A DNA stretch of 64,000 nt, from contig NZ_CP013141.1 in the NCBI RefSeq assembly GCF_001442535.1, positions 4,258,986 through 4,322,985 of the forward strand. Direction: 5' to 3'. The position numbers and the translations under genes were made by a program. Below are positions 50,083-58,063 of this stretch, in pieces (the first letter of the stretch is position 1; the number at the start of each line of letters is the position of its first letter). This DNA comes from Lysobacter antibioticus. GTDB lineage: Bacteria; Pseudomonadota; Gammaproteobacteria; Xanthomonadales; Xanthomonadaceae. The notes under the pieces were generated by a model that saw only the letters and a program-made list of their open reading frames with translations, did no database searches and was not told the origin of the DNA.

Positions 50083-50778
50083 ATGGAGACTTCCGCACCC
50101 CCCGCCTTACTCGAAACCGTCGAACGCGAGACCGGCCCGGCGCCGAGCTGGAGCGTGCTGTGGCTGCACGGCCTTGGCGCCGACGGCCACGACTTCGCCC
50201 CGATCGTGCCCGAACTGCTGCGCCGCGATTGGCCGGCCCTGCGCTTCGTGTTCCCGCACGCGCCGGTGCGCGCGGTCACGATCAACAACGGCGCGCGCAT
50301 GCGCGCCTGGTACGACATCCGCGACATCAGCGATCTGGCCCAGCGCGCCGACGAAGCCGGCGTCGACGAGTCGGTGCAGCAGGTCGATGCGCTGATCGAG
50401 CGCGAGATCGAACGCGGCGTGCCGGCCTCACGCATCCTGCTGGCCGGTTTTTCCCAGGGCGGCGCGATCACCCTGGCCACCGCATTGCGGCGCAAGCAGG
50501 CGCTCGGCGGGCTGATCGCCCTATCGAGCTATCTGCCGATGCCCGAGCGCCTGGTCGCCGAGGCGACTTCGGTCGCGCCGAGCCAGCCGGCCTTCATGGC
50601 CCACGGCCAACACGACCCGATGGTGCCCTATGCCGGCGGCGAACGCGCCGCGGCGCGGCTGCGCGGCCTGGGCTTCCAGGTCGACTGGCACGCCTATCCG
50701 ATGGCGCACCAGGTCTGCGCCGAGGAGATCGACGCGCTCGGCGACTGGATGTCGCAACGGTTCGCCGCCACGGCATGA
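50083..50778 (+). CDS. Carboxylesterase/phospholipase, alpha/beta hydrolase (EstB type)
   Basis: A 231-residue cytoplasmic hydrolase of the carboxylesterase 2/acyl-protein thioesterase family. WLHGLGADGHDF forms the oxyanion region; the triad is Ser124 in AGFSQGGAIT, Asp178 in HGQHDPMVP and His209 in YPMAHQVC. The length matches the family. It sits 13 bp before algZ, so it may be part of that operon. Confidence 0.92.
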   Translation: METSAPPALLETVERETGPAPSWSVLWLHGLGADGHDFAPIVPELLRRDWPALRFVFPHAPVRAVTINNGARMRAWYDIRDISDLAQRADEAGVDESVQQVDALIEREIERGVPASRILLAGFSQGGAITLATALRRKQALGGLIALSSYLPMPERLVAEATSVAPSQPAFMAHGQHDPMVPYAGGERAAARLRGLGFQVDWHAYPMAHQVCAEEIDALGDWMSQRFAATA

Positions 50779-50791
50779 GCCGGCCCTGACC

Positions 50792-51847
50792 ATGCTCGAG
50801 TCCGCCGGCGAACACGAACCGTGGCTGCCGGACTTGTGCCGTCTGCCGCGGCTGGTGGTCATGCTGAGCATGGCCGAGCTGATCGTGATCGTGCTGGCGT
50901 TGGCCCCGGACGGCACCCGCTGGGACCTCAGCCGCTTTGTGTCCTCGAGCGCCTTCGCGCTGTGGCTGGCGCTGGCGATCTCGGTGCTGCTGTGCGTGTC
51001 GCGGCGCCAGCTGTCGCGTTTGCCGCCCGGCGTGGGCGGTTTCATCGCCACCGCGACGGCGGCGGCGATCGCCGCGGCGGTCGCGGCGATCACCCACATC
51101 ATCGACAGCGTCACCGGCATCGGTCTGGTGCCGCCGGGGATCTCGTTCCAGCGCTTCGTCGGCGGCACCGCCGCGGTGGCGATCCTCGCCGTCGGCGTGG
51201 TCCTGCGCTACCTCTACGTCAACGACAGCTGGAAGGCCCAGGTCCGCGCCAACGCCCGCGCCGAGGTCGATGCGCTGCAGGCGCGGATCAAGCCGCACTT
51301 CCTCTTCAACAGCATGAACACCATCGCCGGCCTGGTGCGCAGCGACCCGGTGGTCGCCGAGCGCGCGGTGCTGGACCTGTCGGATCTGTTCCGGGCCGCG
51401 CTGGGCGCGTCCAAGTCCGATTCCAGCCTGGCCGAGGAGGTCGAGCTGGCCGAGCGCTACCTGGCGATCGAGCTGCTGCGCCTGGGCGAGCGCCTGCGGG
51501 TGGTCTGGCGCAAGCGCGAGCCGCTGCCGTGGCGGATGCCGCTGCCGCGCCTGGTCCTGCAGCCCCTGGTCGAGAACGCCGTGCTGCACGGCATCTCGCG
51601 GCTGCCGGGCGGCGGCGAGATCGAAATCGAGCTGACCGAGCTCAGCGACGAGCTGCTGCTGCGCATCCGCAACCCGGCCCCGCCCCCGGCCGACGGCCGC
51701 AGCGGGGCCCGCCATGCCCACAGCAGCATCGGCCAGCGCCTGCGTTATGCCTATGGGCCGACGGTGCGGATGACCGCGGGCTGGAACGAAGGCTACTATC
51801 TGTGCGAACTGCACGTGCCGACCGGGGTGGAGGCGCATAGCCGATGA
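50792..51847 (+). CDS. algZ: AlgZ-like sensor histidine kinase (LytS family)
   Basis: A 351-residue kinase with about four N-terminal membrane helices. The His_kinase domain has His169 in RIKPHFLFNSMNTIAG, the LytS/YehU signature, and an N-box LVENAVLHGISRLPGG. The stop overlaps algR (ATGA). In Pseudomonas, algZ-algR lies beside hemC and controls type IV pili and exopolysaccharide; the same order here supports the name. Confidence 0.88.
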   Translation: MLESAGEHEPWLPDLCRLPRLVVMLSMAELIVIVLALAPDGTRWDLSRFVSSSAFALWLALAISVLLCVSRRQLSRLPPGVGGFIATATAAAIAAAVAAITHIIDSVTGIGLVPPGISFQRFVGGTAAVAILAVGVVLRYLYVNDSWKAQVRANARAEVDALQARIKPHFLFNSMNTIAGLVRSDPVVAERAVLDLSDLFRAALGASKSDSSLAEEVELAERYLAIELLRLGERLRVVWRKREPLPWRMPLPRLVLQPLVENAVLHGISRLPGGGEIEIELTELSDELLLRIRNPAPPPADGRSGARHAHSSIGQRLRYAYGPTVRMTAGWNEGYYLCELHVPTGVEAHSR

Positions 51848-52602
51848 AAGCGACGAGGCCGGCCATGAGAGTGGTGATCGCGGATGACGAACCGTTGGCG
51901 CGCGAGCGCTTGCGCAGCCTGTTGGCCGAGCGCGACGACGTCGAGGTCGTCGCCGAAGCGGCCGACGGCCAGCACGCCTTGCACGCCTGTGCCGAGCACC
52001 GGCCGGATCTGGTCCTGCTCGACATCGCCATGCCCGGCATCGACGGGCTCGAAGCGGCGCGCCATCTGGCCGCGTTCGAGCCGCGCCCGGCGGTGGTGTT
52101 CTGCACCGCCTACGACGCCCACGCCCTGTCGGCGTTCGAGGCCGAGGCGATCGACTACCTGGTCAAGCCGGTACGGGCCGAACGCCTCGACGCCGCGCTC
52201 GAGCGGGTGCGCACCTTCGCCGCCGGGCGCGAGCGCCATGTCGGCGGCACCGAAACCGCGCCCGGGCAAAGCCGCAGCCACCTGTGCGCGCGTCTGCGCG
52301 GGAGCCTGCGCCTGATCCCGATCGAGGACGTGCACTACCTGCACGCCGAAGAGAAGTACGTAATCGTCCATCACGCGCGCGGCGAAGACCTGATCGAGGA
52401 ATCGCTGAAGTCGCTGGAAGACGAATTCGGCGAACGCTTCGTGCGCATTCACCGCAACTGCCTGGTCGCGCGCCACGAGATCGTCGAACTCAAGCGCGAC
52501 TCCGAAGGCCATGTGCAGGCGGTGCTGCGTCACGGCAAACAGCCCCTGGAAGTCAGCCGCCGCTGCGTGGCGGCCCTGCGCGAGACCCTCAAGCATTTGT
52601 GA
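51844..52602 (+). CDS. algR: AlgR-like LytTR response regulator
   Basis: A 252-residue regulator. The receiver domain (8-125) has ADDEPLARERL, phospho-acceptor Asp60 in LLDIAMPGIDG and the conserved Lys of DYLVKPV. The C-terminal LytTR DNA-binding domain (about 150-250) has VHYLHAEEKYVIVHH and FVRIHRNCLVAR. An alternative start at Met8 (MRVVIADDE) would remove seven non-conserved residues. Confidence 0.92.
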   Translation: MKATRPAMRVVIADDEPLARERLRSLLAERDDVEVVAEAADGQHALHACAEHRPDLVLLDIAMPGIDGLEAARHLAAFEPRPAVVFCTAYDAHALSAFEAEAIDYLVKPVRAERLDAALERVRTFAAGRERHVGGTETAPGQSRSHLCARLRGSLRLIPIEDVHYLHAEEKYVIVHHARGEDLIEESLKSLEDEFGERFVRIHRNCLVARHEIVELKRDSEGHVQAVLRHGKQPLEVSRRCVAALRETLKHL

Positions 52603-52612
52603 TGCTTTTGTC

Positions 52613-52647
52613 GGGAATCGGGAATCGGGAATCGGGAATCGGGAGTC
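52613..52647. repeat. Heptanucleotide repeat, five units
   Basis: Four GGGAATC units and one GGGAGTC run in tandem just after algR, next to REP-like palindromes. Confidence 0.9.
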
Positions 52648-52675
52648 GAATCGTCTGGAGCTAGTCGAACCCGGG

Positions 52676-52768
52676 GTAGGAGCGGCGCAAGCCGCGACCG
52701 CGCTGCCTCAGTCTCGCGCCGCATCCGGCCGTAACCACCCCCTGTAGGAGCGGCGTAAGCCGCGACCG
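52676..52768. repeat. Two REP-like palindromes
   Basis: GGTAGGAGCGGCGCAAGCCG at 52676 and TGTAGGAGCGGCGTAAGCCG at 52743, same family as the copies elsewhere. Confidence 0.8.
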
Positions 52769-52810
52769 GGTTGCTTATCGTGGCGGCGTGTCTTGCCGCA
52801 GGGCGGTGAA

Positions 52811-53110
<300 letters not shown>

Positions 53111-53275
53111 TCGACGTCGGGGCGCCTTGGGGTGATGGCGGCCTTCCTTCGGCCACGGGCCGCCACTGCGTCCCCCCGGTTCCCCGTCCGTTGCCGATTC
53201 CGCAACCGATGCGGCCCCGGTTGCCCGCCCTGGCGGCTTTTGATGCCGACCCCCGCCAGCGGCGATAATGCCGGC

Positions 53276-54211
53276 ATGAAGACCCTGCGCATCGCCACCC
53301 GTAAGAGCCCGCTTGCCCTGTGGCAGAGCGAGCACGTCGCCGACCGCCTGCGCGCCGCGCATCCGGGGCTCGAGGTGAGCCTGGTGCCGATGAGCACCCG
53401 CGGCGACGAAGTGCTGGACCGCTCGCTGGCCGCGATCGGCGGCAAGGGCCTGTTCCTCAAGGAACTGGAACTGGCGATGCTGCGCGGCGAAGCCGACTGC
53501 GCCGTGCACTCGCTCAAGGACGTGCCGATGGAGCTGGAACCGGGCTTCGCCCTGCCGGCGATCCTGGAGCGCGCCGACTACGCCGACGCCTTCGTCAGCA
53601 ACCACCACGACGGCATCGACAGCCTTCCGCTCGGCGCACGCGTCGGCACCTCGTCGTTGCGCCGGCAGGCGCAGTTGCGCGCGCTGCGTCCGGACCTGCA
53701 ATTGCTCGACCTGCGCGGCAACGTCAACACCCGACTGGCCCGGCTCGATGCCGGCGACTACGACGCCATCGTCCTGGCCTGCGCCGGTTTGCAGCGGCTC
53801 GGCTTCGACGCGCGCATCCGCGCCCGTCTCGAATCGCCGTATTGGTTGCCGGCGCCGGCGCAGGGCGCGATCGCGATCGAATGCCGCGAGGACGATGTCG
53901 CCGCGCGCAGCTTCTGCGCCGCGCTCGATCACGCCGCCACCCGCACCTGCGTCGAAGCCGAGCGGGCGATGAATCGCGCCCTGCACGGCAGCTGTCATGT
54001 ACCGGTCGCCGCTTACGCGCGTCTGGACGGCGAACATCTGCGTCTCGACGGTCAGGTCGGTTCGGCCAGCGACGGCCGAGCCGTGCGCGCTCACGGCGAA
54101 GGCCGCGGCGATGCGCCCGATTGTCTCGGCATCGAAGTCGCGCAACGTCTGCTGGAGCAGGGCGCGGGCGAATTCATCGCCGATTCGCTGGTGGACATCG
54201 ACGCGGATTGA
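53276..54211 (+). CDS. hemC: Porphobilinogen deaminase (hydroxymethylbilane synthase)
   Basis: A 311-residue HemC of usual length. It polymerises four porphobilinogen units into hydroxymethylbilane in heme synthesis. [17 protein letters not shown] is the N-terminal signature; [11 protein letters not shown] and [14 protein letters not shown] bind substrate; Cys240 in [12 protein letters not shown] anchors the dipyrromethane cofactor. hemC after algZ-algR is the known gammaproteobacterial order. hemD is not directly downstream; instead an intergenic element follows. Confidence 0.97.
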   Translation: MKTLRIATRKSPLALWQSEHVADRLRAAHPGLEVSLVPMSTRGDEVLDRSLAAIGGKGLFLKELELAMLRGEADCAVHSLKDVPMELEPGFALPAILERADYADAFVSNHHDGIDSLPLGARVGTSSLRRQAQLRALRPDLQLLDLRGNVNTRLARLDAGDYDAIVLACAGLQRLGFDARIRARLESPYWLPAPAQGAIAIECREDDVAARSFCAALDHAATRTCVEAERAMNRALHGSCHVPVAAYARLDGEHLRLDGQVGSASDGRAVRAHGEGRGDAPDCLGIEVAQRLLEQGAGEFIADSLVDIDAD

Positions 54212-54310
54212 TTCGGGCGTGGCTGTCCAACGTCGTTTGCATTCCAGGCTTTCGTTGGTTTGCGTGCCTTTGGTCCAAACCTTGTTCGTATGCGAATGCC
54301 TCTGCTTTGG

Positions 54311-54361
54311 GGTAGGAGCGGCTTCCTACTGGATTTCCTTCGGTCACAAGCCGCGACCGCG
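54311..54361. repeat. REP-like palindrome with loop insertion
   Basis: GTAGGAGCGGC and GCCGCGACCGCG arms are separated by TTCCTACTGGATTTCCTTCG and GTCACAA. The same insertion type occurs at about 16698 and, reversed, near 36090. Confidence 0.6.
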
Positions 54362-54389
54362 TTGTTTCGGTCTTGCGGCGCATCGCCGA

Positions 54390-54983
<594 letters not shown>

Positions 54984-55026
54984 GTTGCTTCTGCTTCTGC
55001 TTCTGCTTCTGCTGAGCCGAGCAGCA

Positions 55027-55701
55027 TCAAAACCGCCGGATCAACTCGATCGAACTCTCCGCACTCTCGCTGCCGCCACCGCCATTGGAATCGTGACGAA
55101 TCGCGAAGTCGGTTTCGAGTTTCCAGTACGGCCACAGATCCACGTCCAGGCGCATCGACTGTTTGACGAAGGTGTCGCCGTGGCCGCTCTCGAACTGCAC
55201 GCGCTGGCTCCAGCGAGCGCGCTCGCCGAGGCGCTGGCCGATGCTGACTTCGCCGCGGAACACGGTGCCGGGGCGATTGATGCCGTCATCGTGGAGCGGG
55301 GCGAGTCGGTAGCCGGCGCCGAAGCTCAGGCCGACCTGGGTCGGGCCGTCGCGCAAGGCCTGCACGCCGTAGCGGGTGCCGATGCGGTAGTCGTTGGAGT
55401 ACATGGCGCGGCTGGTGCGCGAGGTCGCCGGCGCCCTGACGCCGCCGACGTGGCGTTGCGAGCCGGGCAGCAGCACGGTGCGCAGCGGCGGCAGGTCGAG
55501 CGGGTCGATCTCCGGGCCCTTGGCGCGCCCGGAAGTGGCCAGTCGCCATTCCTCGTCGCCGCAGCGGGTCGAAAAACAGTACAGGCGCATCTGCGCCGGA
55601 TCGCTCGCAATGGCGATCAGCGTCGGGTCGCCGCCGAAGGCGGGGGTCGGCAATGTCACCAGGGGCGCGCCCAGAAGGGCGAGCCCGATCGCACCGAGCA
55701 T
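55027..55701 (-). CDS. DUF481-like outer-membrane beta-barrel protein
   Basis: A 224-residue protein with signal peptide MLGAIGLALLGAPLVTLPTP ending near AFG, and a terminal Phe (IELIRRF). The C-terminal half (VSIGQRLGERARWSQRVQFE, LWPYWKLETDFAIRHDSN) resembles DUF481/YdiY barrel strands. The N-terminal third (LYCFSTRCGDEEWRLATSG) is less typical and holds two Cys. Function unknown; the family assignment is tentative. It starts just after the right end of the element copy 3 on the opposite strand. Confidence 0.62.
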   Translation of the reverse strand: MLGAIGLALLGAPLVTLPTPAFGGDPTLIAIASDPAQMRLYCFSTRCGDEEWRLATSGRAKGPEIDPLDLPPLRTVLLPGSQRHVGGVRAPATSRTSRAMYSNDYRIGTRYGVQALRDGPTQVGLSFGAGYRLAPLHDDGINRPGTVFRGEVSIGQRLGERARWSQRVQFESGHGDTFVKQSMRLDVDLWPYWKLETDFAIRHDSNGGGGSESAESSIELIRRF

Positions 55702-55984
55702 CGTCTTGGCTTGGGGCCGGAAGGAGAACGGGATGATGCCATGAAACCGGTTACAGACACGAGACCGCGGACACGCCGGGATAGCTTCGATTCACCCGTC
55801 CACGGCCGCCGCCAAGAACGCGAAAGGCCCGCGCGACGGGGCATTGCGCCTCATCAGGGGCGATTCGATCCAAGGTCGCTCCAGCATCGAATCGCCGGCC
55901 TGCAGCGCGCGCCATGCAAGCGCACGGCGTCGGATCGAGCCGAACGATCAAGCCGAACGAACAAGCCGAACGGGTGAACCCGGC

Positions 55985-56938
55985 TCAGTAATACAGCGTC
56001 ACCAGATGCCGGGCTTCGGCGAAGAACAGCCAGCGTTCGACCAAGGTACCGAGCAGCAGCGACAAGGTCGCGAGCGGCATCGCGATCGCGGCGACCGTCG
56101 GCAGCGCCAGCGCGACCAGGCTCAGCACGACCGGCACCGCCGCGAACATGGCCAGCGCGATCCGGCGCAGCTTGCGCGCGTGTTTGCGTGCCAGCACGTA
56201 GCCCATCTCGCGGGTCAGGTAGTTGTCTTCGGTATGCGGGCGCTCGAACACGTCGAGTTCGCGTTGCGGCAGGCCGACCGCGTCGCCGCGGGTGACGGTG
56301 AGCGGGGTGCGGTCGATGTCGCGCCAATACCCGAGCTTGATCGCGGCGGTAACGAACGCGAGTGGAATCAGCGCGAAGGTCGCGAGGCGAGCGAGGCCGG
56401 AAGCGCCCGGCAAGGCCGCCAGCAGGGCGGCGCCGGCGAGCAGGGCGAAGGCGAGATAAGCCGGCACCACCAGCCGATGGCGCCAGGCCGGAATAGGCTT
56501 CAGCGAGGCGTAGATCATCGCCGTGCAGACCACGGTGAGCACCGCGCCGACGAGCAAGGCGATCGCGGCGATTACGGGCCAGACCGCGCCGACTGCGGCG
56601 TGTGCGCTCGGCGCGAACGCCCACGCCGACAAGGCCAGCGCCGGCACGTAGGTCGCCACCGCCATCACGCCTTCGCGCGACAGCCACGAGCTGCGCCATT
56701 GCGAAAACGCGCGCCAGGCACGCATCGGCTTGCCCAGGTGCAGGGTCGAGCTGAGCAGACCGACGCTGACCAGGGTCAGCGCCAGCGCCAAGGCCACGGC
56801 CACGGTACGCGGCGGCATCGCGCCCGCCTCGGCGCCGCTGCCCAGTTGCATCAGCACGACGGCGCTGAGCCAGGCCATCAGGCCGTAGCCCGCGCCCGAC
56901 AAAGTGGTGAAGAAGATGACGGAGAACGCGGGATGCAT
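55985..56938 (-). CDS. DmsC/SoeC-type membrane anchor subunit
   Basis: A 317-residue inner-membrane protein with eight or so helices. It begins HPAFSVIFFTTLSGAGYGLM, has STLHLGKPMRAWRAFSQWRSSWLSREG, the signature of DmsC-family quinol/quinone-binding anchors, and ends RWLFFAEARHLVTLYY. It is the last gene of the molybdoenzyme operon and should exchange electrons between the iron-sulfur subunit and the quinone pool. Confidence 0.9.
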   Translation of the reverse strand: MHPAFSVIFFTTLSGAGYGLMAWLSAVVLMQLGSGAEAGAMPPRTVAVALALALTLVSVGLLSSTLHLGKPMRAWRAFSQWRSSWLSREGVMAVATYVPALALSAWAFAPSAHAAVGAVWPVIAAIALLVGAVLTVVCTAMIYASLKPIPAWRHRLVVPAYLAFALLAGAALLAALPGASGLARLATFALIPLAFVTAAIKLGYWRDIDRTPLTVTRGDAVGLPQRELDVFERPHTEDNYLTREMGYVLARKHARKLRRIALAMFAAVPVVLSLVALALPTVAAIAMPLATLSLLLGTLVERWLFFAEARHLVTLYY

Positions 56939-56969
56939 CAGGTCCGGCTCCGGAACGGCAGGGCGGGGC

Positions 56970-57791
56970 TCATCGCGACAGCACCCGATCCAGCCAGCGC
57001 AGCGCCGACGGCAGTTGCTGGGTGTCCAATGCTTCCTTCCGCGGCGTGGCGTCGTCGGCCGGCCCGGCCCGGCGCGGACGCGGCGGCAGGTACTTGTTGG
57101 TCGGCTGATAGCCCAGCTGCGCCATCAGATCGACGCCGCCGCGTTCGGCGACGAGCTTGGAGACCTTGGACTCGGGGTCGCCGAGGTCGCCGAAATGACG
57201 CGCCCGGGTCGGGCAGGCCTGCACGCAGGCCGGCTGGCGTTCGGACTCGTCGAGGTTCTCGTTGTAGATGCGGTCGATGCACAGGGTGCATTTCTTCATC
57301 ACCCCTTCGACCGGGCTGTATTCGCGCGCGCCGTAGGGGCAGGCCCAGGAACACAGCTTGCAGCCGATGCACTTGTCCTCGTCGACCAGCACGATGCCGT
57401 CTTCGGCGCGCTTGTAACTGGCGCCGGTCGGGCACACGGTCACGCAGGCCGGCTGTTCGCAGTGCAGGCACGAACGCGGGAAGTGCAAGGTCATCGCCGG
57501 TTGCGGCGCCGCGACTTCGCCGCAGCCGCGCACCGGGTCGGCCAGCGGCATCGCTTCGGCGCGCGCACTCGCCGGCGCGGTCTCGCTCGCGGCGACCTCG
57601 TAGCTGTGCACGCGGTTGAACCAGATGCCGGACGGGTCCTTGCCGTAGGGCTGCTCGTCGGTCAGCGGCGCGGCGAAACCGCCGGCATTCCATTCCTTGC
57701 AGCTCACCGCGCAGGCATGGCAGCCGACGCAGGTGTCCAGGTCGATGACCAGGCCGAGCTTCTTTTTCGACGGTAGCGGCAAGTCGGTCAT
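56970..57791 (-). CDS. DmsB/SoeB-type four-cluster iron-sulfur subunit
   Basis: A 273-residue ferredoxin-like subunit. Four Cys groups for [4Fe-4S] clusters are seen: CVGCHACAVSCKEW, CLHCEQPACVTVCPTGA, CIGCKLCSWACPYGA, and CTLCIDRIYNE with CVQACP further on. It links the catalytic molybdenum subunit and the membrane anchor. The ATG overlaps the end of the 73-residue membrane gene by four bases, with the anchor gene 31 bp downstream. Confidence 0.93.
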   Translation of the reverse strand: MTDLPLPSKKKLGLVIDLDTCVGCHACAVSCKEWNAGGFAAPLTDEQPYGKDPSGIWFNRVHSYEVAASETAPASARAEAMPLADPVRGCGEVAAPQPAMTLHFPRSCLHCEQPACVTVCPTGASYKRAEDGIVLVDEDKCIGCKLCSWACPYGAREYSPVEGVMKKCTLCIDRIYNENLDESERQPACVQACPTRARHFGDLGDPESKVSKLVAERGGVDLMAQLGYQPTNKYLPPRPRRAGPADDATPRKEALDTQQLPSALRWLDRVLSR

Positions 57792-58009
57792 GGTTTTTTC
57801 TTTCCGGTAGCGAGCAACCACAGGCCCAGCGCGAACACGGTCAAACCGATCGCCACGCTCGGCATCAACGCGATCAATACCGGCGCGGCCGAGGTCGCGT
57901 GCGCGGCGGTGTCCCGGGTCGGGTCCAGTACGCCCAGCCCGAGCAGGATGATCAGGCCGAAGCCGAGCGCGATGCATAGCCAGCCGGCGAACAGGCGTGC
58001 GGTCCTCAT
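57788..58009 (-). CDS. Small two-helix membrane protein in the molybdoenzyme operon
   Basis: A 73-residue protein with two hydrophobic helices (FAGWLCIALGFGLIILLGLG and PSVAIGLTVFALGLWLLATG) and a basic C-terminus (GKKKP). It lies between the catalytic and iron-sulfur genes and overlaps the latter by four bases (ATGA), so it is part of the operon. No family was recognised. It could be an extra anchor or assembly factor. Confidence 0.78.
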   Translation of the reverse strand: MRTARLFAGWLCIALGFGLIILLGLGVLDPTRDTAAHATSAAPVLIALMPSVAIGLTVFALGLWLLATGKKKP

Positions 58010-58063
58010 CGGCGATGCTCCGTGGCGGTTTCGGCGACGCTCGCACAGCGACGCATCGCCGAT